Assembly: GCF_963678635.1 (NCBI RefSeq)
Contig: NC_087067.1
Location: 37,644,686 to 37,708,685 of the forward strand
Reading direction: 5' to 3'
Length of the DNA stretch: 64,000 nt
Source: Symsagittifera roscoffensis
Taxonomy: Eukaryota > Xenacoelomorpha > Acoela > Convolutidae
Made by a program: the position numbers and the translations under genes. Positions 11,250 through 23,080 of the stretch are shown piece by piece. The number at the start of each line of letters is the position of its first letter. Position 1 is the stretch's first letter. The notes under the pieces were generated by a model. The model saw only the letters and a program-made list of their open reading frames with translations. It was not told the DNA's origin and did no database searches.

Positions 11250-13730
11250 TGCTTATTCCAAATTGACAAACTCTACAAAAAAATTTGCCAATCCTTTCAA
11301 CCTAAAAACGATTGCGGGTCAGACAAATGAACAATAACGTGGATTCATGGTACCAAAATTATTCCGACTGGTTCGGTTGTCTTTGAGAAATCAACAAAAC
11401 GCGTTTGCTAAATTAGTCTATTTTTTTATCTATATAGCATCCCAGAAAACACTTTTTTGCAATTCTTGCTGAAAGCGTTTGAAAAAAATTGGAACGAGCG
11501 TAGTAGCCCTGTACAATATTGAAGTAATTCAACAAAAATCGCCCCAAAATCGGTTTAGAAATGAAAACATAATAACTTTTTTTGCTTTGAAGTAAATTTG
11601 TTTTTGGCTTTTTCTTAGTTATACATTAATTTTTTTTAGTATCTCGCTTTCTCTTTAACTGTTTTTGGTCACAGAGCCTCGGGAAGAGTGGGCTCATGAC
11701 TTCACAACTCTGAACACGGAATTTTTGATCTTAACTAGGTTAAAAAACAAAATTGTACTAGTAGGGCCCGAACCTTCCGTCTAGTACAATACGGGACAAC
11801 AAGGCCTCTAACTCGGGCTTAAGCGCAAACCGGAGGGTTCGTCGCTGAAAACTTTGCTGAGCGTGATGGTTATTGCCTTAAACAGGCCCACCCAGGAGCG
11901 CCAAAAAACGTCTATGTAACATTCGTCCAGAAAACACGCAGTGACGGAGCGTAGAAAAAGTACCTTTTGACTTCAGTTACCTTAGTCCTACTCAATTTTA
12001 ACCGTCTTGACCTAGCCATTTGTTTATCTGGTCTGTTTAAGGGTTAACTGTTATGTTATCATTTGGAGACGATTTTTGATCAGTTTTTGTTTGCATGCAA
12101 GAATAACTTCATAGCTGGCTAGAAACCATTATTATAATTATTTTTAGTGACACTTATTTACTACATCCATTAGAGATAGGTGGACTCTTTCCTCGCCTCC
12201 AACTGCTCATGCTTTAAAAAACTATGTCAAAATCGGATTAAATTTATTGGGTTCAGGGCATTACAGCAGCTAAAATATAGTCAGTTTGCTCGAAAGTCTC
12301 TTGGCACCGGACCTCCAATTTCGACCTCTCCCGGAGATAAAATTGGTTCTTCCAATCTGACAAATTACGAAAAAATTCTTTTCCGATCTTATCAACCTGA
12401 AAACGGTTGCGGGTCAGAAACAAGAACAAAAACGTTGAGTTTTGGTAGCAAATTTATTCCGATCAGCTAGGTAGTCTTTGAGAAATCAACAAAAACGGGT
12501 TCACTAAATTGGCTTTTTTTCACTACCTATACAGATTTTAGCGACTGGTTTCGCATTTTTTGCTGGAGGCGCTTAAAATTTTTTGGAGCGAGCGAAATAG
12601 TCCTATACAGTATTGAATGAATTAAAAAACAAAAAATTAGAAAAAATTGGTTTAGAAACAAAAATCTGGCCTAAAACTTTGGATTTGGACCCTCCAAATC
12701 CTTCCCTTTCCGATATTTAAAATTTTTTGGATCAAAAAACACTCAAAGGAGAGTACCTAACCAACGACCAAAACACTTGATTTTTCGATAAGGAATGATA
12801 TGAAACAATCTGAAACAACAACAAGTAGGAAACTCGAATCACATCTTGTCCAAAAATAATATATAAAACTGCCATTTTATGTTTTTTTTTTGTTTTATTT
12901 TGGTTTTGTGGGTTTTTTTACTGTTTTTTGTACTTTTAAAATGTATTTGTTTTTGGCTGGTACTTAGTTATACACTATTTTTGTTTATTTTTACGCTTTT
13001 CTTTAAATGTTTTTGGTCCCACAGCCTTGGGAGAAGTGGGCATATGACTTCCCACCTAACCCTCCGACCCCCAGAATTTTCGATCTTAAGTAGGTTAGAA
13101 AGCTAAATTGTACTAATCGGAGGGTCCAAATTTTCCGTCTAGTTCAATACAGAACAACAAGGCCGAAGCAGAAGGTTCGTCGCTGAAACGTTTGCTGATC
13201 GTGATGGTCTTTTGCTTTATACAGGCACACACAGGAGAGCCATAAAAACGTCTATGTAACATTCGTCCAGAAACTAAACAGTAAAGGAGCGTAGCAAAAG
13301 CACCTATTGACGACTGGTTGACGTAAGTTACCTCAATTCTACTTGTTCTCAACTGTCCTGACCTAGCCAGGTATTTTTCTGGTCTGTTTAAGGGCTAACT
13401 GTTATGTTACTAATTATAGGCAATCAGCCATACGACTTTTGGTCAGCTTTCGTTTGCGTGCTCAGATCCCCAGACAACGTGATCATTCTAAGAACACGGC
13501 TATAAACCACAATTAAAGGCGTTTTAACGACAGTTTTATACTATATCTCTTAGAGATGGATTGAATCTTTCCTCGCCTCTAACTGCTCATGCTCTAAAAT
13601 ACTATATCAATATCAGATTAAACTAATTGCGTTCAGGGTATTACAGCAGCTAAAACATAATCAAAATTTGCTAAAAGAGTCTCTGGGCACCGGGCCTCCA
13701 ATTCCAAACTCTCCCGGCGGAGATAATGTC
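11250..13730. repeat. Large diverged tandem duplication in the intron
   Basis: The block about 11260-12340 is repeated at about 12350-13727 in the same orientation. Matching landmarks: GGTTGCGGGTCAGA and GTCTTTGAGAAATCAACAAAA (11320-11400 and 12405-12495), TCTATGTAACATTCGTCCAGAAA (near 11910 and 13250), and CTTTCCTCGCCTC followed by AACTGCTCATGCT (near 12188 and 13567). Unit 2 carries extra sequence around 12560-13000. A hairpin, ATTGTACTAG...CTAGTACAAT, is perfect in unit 1 (near 11750) and degraded in unit 2 (near 13105). No protein is recognisable. Confidence 0.7.
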
Positions 13731-14310
13731 GTTATCTCCCACTTTCTGTTGCACTGAAGGGTTCGGAGCCGGCCCGAATGTGCCACTGGACCTTCGGTTC
13801 ACACTTCCGTCTTCTTACTTTCGTCTTCTTCTAGTAAGCACCTTATCCTCTTTTCGTGTCAGGATAGGAGGCTTCGTTATTCTTCATTTATTTCCCTCCT
13901 TTTCTCGACCGTTTTCCGTCTCGCAATCGGCTGTTGAGTTTGACACGTTGTTATCGTCGAAATGAACCTTTTTGGTGTTTCTCAGAATTGTTCCAGTCCA
14001 AATCGAAAAATATGGAACATTCTAAGTCTCCTTTTCACTTTAAATTTGTCCCTAACACCTTTCATCGTCAATTCTAGCGTGCGGTGGAAAATTCGGGTGT
14101 GCCAACCGGGGAAATGGCACATTATGCAGTTCTCGAGATGTACTGATTTTCTCTGTTAACCCGGGATGGCCTAATAAGTCTGGGTGTCCACTTTCATACC
14201 AATCGGAAAACACGAAATAAATTGTATTTGTGAAAGGAAAAAGCGCCCAGACATATGATATGACATGACAGATACAGGATATAACAGACTATGAATTTTT
14301 TCGACAGAAA

Positions 14311-14551
14311 AGCTGTCATAAATAAAACCTTTTTTAGATTTCCAGCCGAATAAAAACTTAACCCGTTGATTCAGTTTTCTATAGTTGCGTTCATTTTATC
14401 AAAAGAGCGCCAATCATAACTTGTTCTAGAAATTCAGAGAGCTTAAAGGGTATTTATTTTTTTCTTTGAAAATCGAAAATTGAGATTCAAAAGAAAGTCA
14501 GTGTTTTTATGTTAATTTGCGTTCATTACTCTTTTCCAATCTTCAATTGGG
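14311..14551 (+). repeat. Dispersed repeat family R1, copy a
   Basis: About 220 bp whose core reads roughly AGATTT-CCNGCNGAATAAAAACTT...GTTGATNCAGTTTTC, ending TTGCGTTCATTACTCTTTTC. At least five copies lie in the window: here, 15545-15785 (+), 47221-47420 (-), 50022-50240 (-) and 56150-56330 (-). It is non-coding; the family type (SINE, MITE or other) is unknown. Confidence 0.65.
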
Positions 14552-14599
14552 TATGTTTTTCTCTCGCATTTTCCATTCGTACAATTTTAACTATTTCAG

Positions 14600-14940
14600 G
14601 ATTTACGAACAACCCTTACCCCTTGACCTGTTGTGATGACCTCTTCGAACACATAGATGTAGATGAAATCAAAAATCAAATGTCACAACAGGATTGGGAC
14701 GGTTTGATAAATGATCAGAAAAAATTTTTCAGCACTTGCAAAAAAAACCCAAATGATGACGGGAGTTACCCCATTCTGAAAAAGTTCATCACTATACTAT
14801 TCGTAGCAGTGCTTCTATTCCTGTTGGTTCTAGTGTTGTTTTTGACTCTGCTTGTATGTGCCGCTTGCTCTGTGATCAAACAGGGCCCAAAACAGGATAA
14901 ATGGTCCGATAAGTACAACGGCGGTGGCGGCGGAAAGTAA
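14600..14940 (+). CDS. Tetraspanin, last exon (end of large loop, TM4, C-terminal tail)
   Basis: This exon continues the frame of 9153-9371. It encodes NNPYPLTCC (the PxxCC motif of tetraspanin large loops), a further cysteine in FFSTCKKNP, then a long hydrophobic helix (TM4, ILFVAVLLFLLVLVLFLTLL), a Cys-rich juxtamembrane stretch typical of palmoylated tetraspanins (VCAACSV), and a short polar tail ending in a glycine run and TAA at 14938-14940. A polyadenylation signal follows at 15057. The ATG at 14509 lies in the intron and is not used. The paralogue cannot be named from this half alone. Confidence 0.82.
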
Positions 14941-15056
14941 TGAAAACATCTTCAACCTTCATCAACTTTCGAACATATCTGAGCTAGTGATAATCAAAGC
15001 GCGAGAATTTCAACTGTGATTGCAATTTAGTTTTCAAGAAAAGATCCTGGAAATCA

Positions 15057-15062
15057 AATAAA
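15057..15062 (+). terminator. Polyadenylation signal AATAAA
   Basis: Canonical AATAAA 117 nt after the tetraspanin stop codon, on the coding strand. Confidence 0.6.
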
Positions 15063-15544
15063 AATGTGAATCAAGACAGAAGATATACATTCCGATTGAT
15101 TGAAGTGTAAATTGTTTTATATTTGTATAATATGAATGGTTTAATCTTTATAAGCTATGACCTAAGACAAGTGATCAGCATTTTATAAGAAAAAGCATTC
15201 AAGTCAAATGAAGTTTAAATTGAGAACTATTGGTAAAATTGAGATTTAAAACGCGCAAAACAATACAGAACATAACGGAAAATAATAAAAAGGCTAAAAA
15301 GAATTGAAGTTTTAACATTCTAATTTTAAAGAGTAATGCACGTAGTGATGACCCTTATATGGTTCTTGCTGATTTTTTTTCAGGAAGTCTTAAAATGTGA
15401 ATAAAAGTCTCTATTAACTACAGATGTGCATACACATAAGGTATATGCACTTTTTGAGTTGAATTGAAATTCATCTGCTGAAAGTGACGTAAACAGCACT
15501 ATTCAAATACGTACGTAGAAATCGTGCAAAAATTAGTGAATGAT

Positions 15545-15785
15545 TTCTAGTTTAGAAACTGGAATTTCATTTCTAGATTTCCTGCGGAGTAAAAACTTTA
15601 TCTGTTGATCCAGTTTTCTCAAGTTGGGTTAATGTTATCCAAAAAAAGACAATCATAAATCATTCTAGTAAGGGTATCCATTTTTTTCTTCGAAATTCAA
15701 AAGTTGAGACTTTTTCCTTTAGGTCAGCGTTTTTCTATGTTATCTTGCGTTCATTACTCTTTTCCAATCTTCGATTGGCTATGTT
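15545..15785 (+). repeat. Dispersed repeat family R1, copy b
   Basis: Same orientation and order as copy a (14311-14551), sharing ATCCAGTTTTCTCAAGTTG, a TTTTTTTCTTCGAAATTC-type stretch and GCGTTCATTACTCTTTTCCA. It lies just downstream of the tetraspanin gene. Confidence 0.65.
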
Positions 15786-16439
15786 ATAAATCTCAAATAT
15801 TCTTCCCTTATACATTATTAGCTGCTCTCTTTCGATTTTTGGAACGAAACGATTACATGTAGCGACAGATGATACCAAGTTCTCTAATGCCATTTATAAA
15901 AAGCTCATCATTGTCTATGACCAATGAGCGGACCAAATTGGATGTAAATTAAAGAAAATATAATTTAACGGTATTCGAATTTTATAAAACTTGTATCGAC
16001 TATGAGATTTCTCTTAAAATTCAGTGCAATGTCTAATTTTTGACACTGCAAAACTGATCTGAGACTATTATTACAACTCCAAAGTCCATTTTATGGGGAA
16101 CTGAACAAAATTTTTTTTATCCTATCAGAAATCAGTAACTTGCGCAAACCAAAAGACTTTTTTAAAATTCTAGATATCAGAGATATCATTTAATTAAATA
16201 GAATGAGCATGTTGTTAATTGCTTGGTTTCTAACGGTCTCGATCATTATCTATAAAATAGCAGAACAAAAAAAACTGCAATTGCAAAACAGGCTATTTTT
16301 TTTCTAACTCGAGGCGCCATAAAACAGACTCTAGCAGCCTGATGGCATCTTCCCAGTCTATGATATTTGTAAATGAGTAAGTTGTAACTGTAGTAGTATA
16401 AATTCGGGTGCGGAAGACCTCCATGTATTCAGCTAGACT
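15786..16439. other. Gene-free stretch between repeats
   Basis: AT-rich, no supported coding region or recognised repeat. Confidence 0.4.
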
Positions 16440-16715
16440 ATGGCCTTCCAGTCTCCCGCCTTTGTATTAAGATAGGGAATAGGTTTCCCAATGTATTAAG
16501 ATATGTTATAGGTTCAGAGTTTAAGATGGTAATTTTCAAAAAAATTTGGCGCCCGAAGTACCCATGTAATAGGATAGTTTATAGATTTCTCTGTATTAGG
16601 ATTAGTAATAGAAACTCAAAATATTAGGATAGGGAATAGCTTTACCAATGTAATAAGATATATTATAAGTTTCAGATGGTAAGTTTCATAGTTATTGGCG
16701 CCCGATTTTGCCGAT
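16440..16715. repeat. Local tandem duplication with GGCGCCCG box
   Basis: A block containing GTATTAAGATAGGGAATAGG, then AATGTATTAAGATATGTTATAGG, and TTGGCGCCCGA (near 16550) is repeated as ATATTAGGATAGGGAATAGC, then AATGTAATAAGATATATTATA, and TTGGCGCCCGA (near 16697). GGCGCCC is reminiscent of retroelement tRNA-Lys primer sites, but no LTR edges were found here, so that reading is only a thought. Confidence 0.5.
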
Positions 16716-16870
16716 TCTGCAGTGTTTAGGATTCTAAGAACTCTCTGGATTATTGGAAATAATAGTTGTTTACTCGAGCGTAGCGCTTAAAATGAATGGT
16801 TAAAAAAATAATTATATACAGAGAAAATGTTTCAATTTACTACATCTTTATAACTTTACTACAATATCTC

Positions 16871-19800
16871 TTACAAATTTAGAGCGTTAGTATGCATTCC
16901 ATCACATTCAACATCCTGTTTAGGGTAAACATAGCTCAGTCCTTTTTTAGTTGGTTCAAAAGTTGCAAATGCATGCGTTTTAAGTCCTCTATTAGTTGAC
17001 TTTAAATTGACTACTTCATCCAATACTTGTCTATACCTTGCCATCGGACCATCTCCAGAGCATTTTAATGTGCGTTTGTTCATTCCCTTGCTGCAATACT
17101 AAAACTTTTGATTTTTACTATCGTAACGGCAAAAATTTTACTACATAGCCACAACATTTTGGTCCATCTGAAGTCCTCTTTCTGGCTCTCTCTTATCAGG
17201 TTTTTGTGTTTGGAGCAGCAAATACGGACGAACAAATTGATTTTCTAATATGCTCTAAATCGTCTCGAAAGTCCTTGTTTCGCTTTCCAATCCACTCTGC
17301 TCGCTTGCTGAGGATGATATTTTCATATCAATTTACCTCTGCCGAAGCCAAAAAGAGAGAACCAGTATCCATTTCGAGTTCTTCAAATTTGTTGACATCG
17401 CAAAATTCATCGAAAAAGTTGTAATACAGCTCCAACTTTCTCAAGTTTGAACAGTGTAGTACGACGAAATCTACTTTAATTGGTTCGCCTTGTTTAAAAG
17501 TAAACATAACAAGCTCGTCTTCATACAAGTCATTAGCTACAAAATAGAGTCTCTCGAAGAATTGGTTTTTGATAGCTTTATGGGTTTTTTCGTCTCCTGT
17601 ATGATATTTTGTCATTGTATGTTTTGATCTGTCCATTAATTGACATCCACAGGAAGTATTTCCTAGCAGTTTTATTGTTTCGGCTACCACACCAGACAAT
17701 GGATTTTATCACCGGATCGCCTAGCATCAACAACAGACTGTACGAAACTGTTGAAAACATTACGCGCTGTGTTTTGTACAAATCGATGAACTTCTTCACA
17801 CTGTACTCTAAGATCCAAGTGAGAGTTGAAAAGTGATTTAATAAATGTGCCGTTTGTTTAGTCAAACGTCTTCATATATTCCTAAATATCATTTCTGCTA
17901 ACAGCGATTTTTTGAAAACTGGTGAAAAATTGAGAATTCTACTTTTAATTCATTCGGAAAAATTGAAGGAAAAAGAAGTTATCTCGTGCTTTTCACGTCA
18001 ACGCGGTTTTTAAATGGATCCCACCAACTACACTCCCACACTTATTCTATGGAGTATCCTTTTTCTCGACTGTAATCTTTTTGAAGCTAGTCAGCTAGGC
18101 CAATTCTCTTTTCTTGGTTCCTCGTTTGATATCATCATCAGTAAGACAAGGTATAACTTCATGACAAGACAAAAATGGAAATCACAACCCATTGCTTCAA
18201 AAACACTACTACAAAGGTTGCAATAATCATCAACACTGAAGCAATCAATTTTTTCTGAGTTCCTGTTGTCTAGAAGCTTCCAATTTTAAATTCAACTTGG
18301 GTTGCTTGAAAATTTGACTTGAACATATTTTCAAACGTACAAACTTTTGCTTTGCATTGAACTTTTGCGTTTCTTCATTGTAGTCTCATCTCGTTTATAG
18401 GCCAATGTGCAAATCCTGGCACAATTATTAACGATATAATTAACTGGCATCAATCACAATGATTGATTTACACAGATTGTTTGATTTTAATTAAACGTCT
18501 TACTTGCTACTGCTTTCCTTGTGAAAATAAGTGAAGTACCACCGGTCATAGCTTCCGGTATTTTTTCAAGTAAGTGACTATCACTTTAATTGGGTTAAAA
18601 TTTATAGTCGGTTGACTTGTGTAGACAAAGATTTGCTAAATTCGGTAGTTTGCAACCGAGATTCAACTTATGTAACTCTTATCGTGATAAGATTCAATAA
18701 CTTTTTTAGTAGTTTAAAGGGTAGGAACAACATCCTTGTTGTTATACCTCTGTAAAAAATTGCAAAATGATGACAACTTTTTCTGTTCCTAGATAGATTT
18801 CAGGTAGTTGTCGTTTTCCAGTCTCGTAGGAAGTTTAGTTTCAAAACCCCAGTTTTTTAATTGCTTGCTCTTCAGTTAACCCAGGTCTGAGAAGTTTTTG
18901 ATAACCGTCAAGCTGTTTATCGTGAGGGTTGCTGTTTTCCAGTTTACTGTAAAAAACATAATACGACGGTAGTTGTTGGTCATCGAGTTTGTTGGGAGCA
19001 TCAAAACACTTGTATGGAAAATACCCTTTCATCTCACTGGCTTTGTACGCTTTATGAAAAGAATCTAATGTAGTAGCTCCATCTAAAATTTTCATAATGT
19101 CGCGAAGCTAGATATCTCCAAGTTTGAACGAAACAAAGTCGTTGGCTTTCTTGATTACTAATGGTTCAATTTCCTTTTCGTTGATTAGGTAGGGAATGAG
19201 ATATAATTAAATGAAGTTTATATCATGCCGGCCACTGTTGAGTCCAAATATTGCTAGAATATTGGCGTATCTCTCTAGATGTAGCATCAAATCGATCATT
19301 TGATTATTTTCAACCCTGAGAAGGTGAGTGGATGCGTCTGTTTTTTCCTCATCCTCGATATATTCGTCTTCGCATTCTCTTGCTTCATTTTTTTTGAAAC
19401 TGTCTCGCTCGTTAATGATACTGAAAGTCGTATGTAGTCCCTTTTTTGATGTTATTTTCAATTTCAAGAAATTTGGATCGCATCCTTGCTTCGCCAACAA
19501 CTCCAAGTTTGCCACAAAGTTAAAGATGAGTGATTGTGGATCTTTGTCACGCAAAAATATGGGTTTATCGATCACACTGGACGCGACTGACACCAAATTG
19601 ATTCATAGTTCCCCATCCAGGTTATTGTTCCTGTCGGCTTTAACTCTTCACTCCGTACGCAAATTGGTTAAAAGTAAAAAATGGCGACTTTTTTTTAAAG
19701 TTTCTTTTTTGTTATACTCAATATTGAACACATATAGTTTTTCAAATAACGTATCTCGTAAAGTGTAAAAATTTTTGGTGTTGATCTTTTTGATCCGATT

Positions 19801-20000
19801 TTTGCAACAAATAAGATGTCGGTTGAAGTGATGTAACATTTCGAAAAAAAAGTATCGCATAATAGGTATCGAAAGCAATTGAAAGTGTCGATATTATTGA
19901 CGTGAATGATGTTGTTGTTGTATCGTTGAAGCTCTTCTGTGATCTCTTATAAACCGATACTTCTTGAGCTAATTCGCCCACAAAACCTCCATGTTCAATG
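16871..20000 (-). pseudogene. Family-B DNA polymerase of a second lineage, decayed
   Basis: The pieces run N to C down the minus strand. 19207-19596 includes KPIFLRDKDPQ and ends in LERYANILAIFGLNSG..DIN, the exonuclease region. 18841-19095 has KGYFPYKCFDAPNKLDDQQL. 17328-17699 has VVAETIKLLGNTSCG and FEELEMDTGSLFLASAE, the motif-C region. 16871-17083 has KKGLSYVYPKQDVECDG and ends the protein. Material from 17700 to 18440 also reads as palm and intermediate regions with stops. Motif C is DTG where DTD is expected (17361-17369), so a catalytic aspartate is gone. Sequence and layout differ from the 1-5 kb polymerases, so this is a separate lineage, of the kind common in Polinton-like elements of aquatic invertebrates. 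Confidence 0.75.
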
Positions 20001-20099
20001 TTAAAAAAATAAAGAATAGAAAAGGACCAGGCATTAAACCCTTGGGTACAACGCAGGAAATTGAAAACCATTCTCAAAAGATTTTTTGTATGCATAAAC

Positions 20100-21500
20100 T
20101 GATGCTTTTTGATGGTCAGCTTTCAAATCAAGGATAAGCCTCAACTCTTGCATCATAAATAAGCAGTTCTTTTGAAGATTCAATTGCTTGATTTAGATGT
20201 ATAACTATCTAAATCTATTATTCTCAAACCTTTTTTCTTTTGAATAAAATCAAGATCTTTCTTGTTTCACCAAGCCGAAACCTGTTGGTGGGTGTTATAC
20301 TTAAATAATTGCGAACGAATCAGCTGATGAAAATTTAATTGTTGTCCAATCGACACAAAATTAAGAGGTGTCAAATAAAATTCGCTTAACAAATATAAAA
20401 GAGAATCTTTTTATTTTTTTTCAATTTTTTTTTCCAACGAATCATTTTTATCACTGTGTCTTCATTTTCCATAGCATTTTCATTATGAAACGAACAAAAC
20501 AACTATTCAAAACTCTGTTTTTCTACAGTCACGAGACACAAAAATTGCAATTTTCAGTTTTCAAGCGATGAAAAGAATCAATAATTGTTCACGTTTTTGC
20601 CGGTTTCTCTCCATTTACTTGGGAGATGCACGATTGAAACTTTGACATATGATGGATAAAATTTCTTACTACAAGATAATCTGAGAAAAACTAAAATTTT
20701 GTTTTCAAGGCGTCATTTAGCCAATTTAATTAGAGAGCGCTAGAGAGTTTATCTTGATGCCAAAACGTCCCCATAAACAGAAGCCGTTTAAAATTTTGGA
20801 ACTAAAGTATTCGTTCAAAAGCTAAGGAGCTAAACTAAGCCTTCATATAGGTTTCACTTTACATTTGAAAGAAGTAAAAAATTTGTTAGGCTCTTAGACA
20901 GCATTGGACTTAAAACTCAGCTATTTATTTTTTAAAATGCCAAAATTTGGGTCAATTTATCTATCGCAATTAAAAAGTTTTTGTATAACTTTTTATTTGA
21001 ATTAAAAGGTTATGAGGGACTAGTTTAGACCCTCCATTTTCCTACGAATTTGATTTAAAACTGTCTCTTTTGTTTATGGGAAATGTTGGCACTTAGATTA
21101 AATCTGATGCCTTCTAATTACACGCCTTAAAAACAAAGACTTACGGTTTCTTGTTACATTGTAAAGCAGCAAGAAATTTTGTCGACCACATGTCAACTTT
21201 CAAAATTAAATATCTTGTATTAAAATTTCAAGGTGGAATCATATTTTTTTTACTTGGACATCCGTTGTTTTAATAAATGGACAATGAACATCCGCGCATT
21301 TCATTATAGTGCCCATCACGAGCATGTCTTTGGGCGTTAGAGTGATTCGTTCAAAGCCAATCAAAGATTGCGAGAGTTTGGAAATACTGAACTATTACAC
21401 AGTGGAGTCTTGAAGTGCTATCATTGCTCGAACAGCGAACTTCATTTCTCTTGAATACTTCTGGGTAAAATGTATTAAAATCCGCTGAAATGGCAGCTTA
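20100..21500. other. Gene-free AT-rich stretch
   Basis: No supported gene or recognised repeat between the polymerase pseudogene and the copia element. Confidence 0.4.
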
Positions 21501-21514
21501 GGAATTATAAGTTA

Positions 21515-21690
21515 AGTAGAGTTTTGTATCCACCCTTTTATTCGGTTTTTTGTTTTGCGTTTACTTGTGAAAATTTGTGTTAAAAAACAAGTTAATTCAT
21601 AAACTCCACATGAAATACAAAATAAATGTTGAAATAACACACCATTATAATGGAAACAAGTGTTAGCTTTTACACTCGTTCTTTTCAAAT
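21515..21690. repeat. Possible copia LTR remnant (left)
   Basis: Two blocks here have counterparts at 43416-43580. AAAAAACAAGTTAATTCATAAAC...TGTTAGCTT (about 21580-21670) matches GAAAAACAAGTTATTTCGTAAAC...TGTTAGCTT. TCCACCCTTTTATTCGGTTTTTTGTTTTGCGT (about 21530-21560) matches ATCCACCCTTTTCGTTTTTTTTTGTTTTGCGT. They flank the two halves of the copia element, so LTR remains are likely, but the order of the two blocks differs between the sides and the edges could not be set. Confidence 0.4.
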
Positions 21691-21699
21691 TATTTGTGT

Positions 21700-22670
21700 C
21701 ATAGAGAGCAAATCAAATCGACAGACTTACCAAAGCACAGCAAATGAAACATTCTACCTTCAGTTTTTTTCTTGCGACATCAGTATGTTTTGAATTACAT
21801 TAATTATAAACCACAACGCTTTATAAATCAAAACATATGCTATTCGATTGCATGAATACTATTCAAGAGTTCATTCCACTCGACGCGTGAATTATCAGTC
21901 AGTACGCTCAGTAAAATAACATACACAATTAAAATTTTCATCTCGGACCTTAATTTCCGCCATAAAGTGCATGTGTTTTTCCCGAGCATCTAAACAACAA
22001 ATTATAGCATATGTCATTGTAGGAGTTGTAGACAGACTATGAACACTCTAGACCTGTCATAACACACTTTTTAGGTCGCTGGAGCCCAAAACGCTACTTA
22101 AAACGGCCGTTGAAGTGCTGCGCTTTTTAATCCTGTTAATTTCGAACGAATTCTGTTTTAATCCACGAAAAAATACTGATCACTTTTTCGCAGACCAAAC
22201 TACGTATGAACGCGATATCCACTAGTAATCGTTTATCGTCAGATTGCGGCAATAAATCGATTCGACTACCTATCCATTACACGTCAAGCTGTTGATTTTT
22301 GGCAGATTCCAGTCACTTCACTGATAAGATTTCTGCAAGAAATTGCTCCATTTATACCATCAATCATCGCAAACTTTTCATCGGCTAGGGTCGATCGAGC
22401 ATCTCTTCTCAAATTGCCTGACTTCCAGTTCACTAGGCCACAAATGACCGAGGACTGTTCCATAATAAAGACAAGGTGGCCGCTAAAGAAATCTGAGACC
22501 AATTCAATAACTTGGGAACATCAGCTGAATCGGTGGTCCTCCTAACACATGGCGCACCACCTTATTAGCTGCAAGTACAGTTCCAACTGTGGCATTTGTT
22601 ATTTCACAAGAAAGATTTGATAACGGGCCACAAAAGATGTCCGATTAAACCCCTTAGCAAACTGGTACTG
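21700..22670 (-). pseudogene. Ty1/copia retrotransposon, 3' half (RNase H end), decayed
   Basis: The open frame 22284-22502 contains NWKSGNLRRDARSTLADEKF and DGINGAISCRNLI. This is the end of copia RNase H (family pattern W-S-x-K-x-R-R-x-x-R-S-T-L-x-x-E). The stretch 22503-22670 continues as reverse-transcriptase C-terminal sequence with stops (GLIGHLLWPV-like near 22630). It is the continuation of the copia half that starts at 39869; the 17.2-kb gypsy element sits between the two. The 4-bp ACTG is duplicated at the break. Confidence 0.7.
22667..22670. other. Target-site duplication ACTG (left)
   Basis: ACTG directly precedes the left LTR (starts TGAGTTATAACC) and is repeated directly after the right LTR at 39869-39872. 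A 4-bp duplication fits Ty3/gypsy elements of the errantivirus kind. Confidence 0.8.
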
Positions 22671-23080
22671 TGAGTTATAACCGATGTGGTTAACTCATAG
22701 AGTAATTTCGGATAGGGTACACCGTCTGCTCGTCACGCTATCTTATTTTCGGCCGGATAGATTCGTGCAACTTCTTAGTCTAATACCGATCCTAATCTTA
22801 CTCTTATATCTACTAGTCTCAGGGTGTTTAACTAGTGTCTGCTAGGCTCAATAGATCTAGAGTATACTGGCTTATTGCAACTGCTGAAGTTCTCTTAGAG
22901 AGGCAACTAATTTCTAAGTTAACTTCAAATCTCTCTGGTGCTGAAATTACAAGTAATTTCAGCACTTACAAATAAGTGGGTTGTTAGTTAGATGGTTTAT
23001 GATTGGTTAATATTAAATATTTTACAGTGGTAAAATATCCAATTTATCCAATTATAAAATGTAGTTTAGATCAGGTTCCA
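22671..23080 (-). repeat. 3' LTR of the gypsy element
   Basis: 410 bp, differing from the other LTR at 11 positions by my count (about 2.7%). It carries a perfect 13-bp stem (22938-22950 with 22953-22965, GTGCTGAAATTAC) with a 2-nt loop. No canonical AATAAA was seen on the minus strand; AATAAG-type hexamers are present. Confidence 0.95.

Larger units (their letters stand above)
9372..14599 (+). other. 5.2-kb intron of the tetraspanin gene
   Basis: Donor GT at 9372-9373 and acceptor AG at 14598-14599 (CTATTTCAG). No coding content is recognised inside. It holds a three-unit tandem repeat (about 10457-10885), a larger tandem duplication (about 11250-13730) and one copy of a dispersed repeat family (14311-14551). 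Open frames at 9913, 12180, 12879, 13726 and 13962 lie in these repeats and show no domain. Confidence 0.7.

Noticed and set aside
12879-14159. Plus-strand frames in the tetraspanin intron
   Set aside because: Low-complexity or repeat-derived, inside an intron whose ends are supported by phase.
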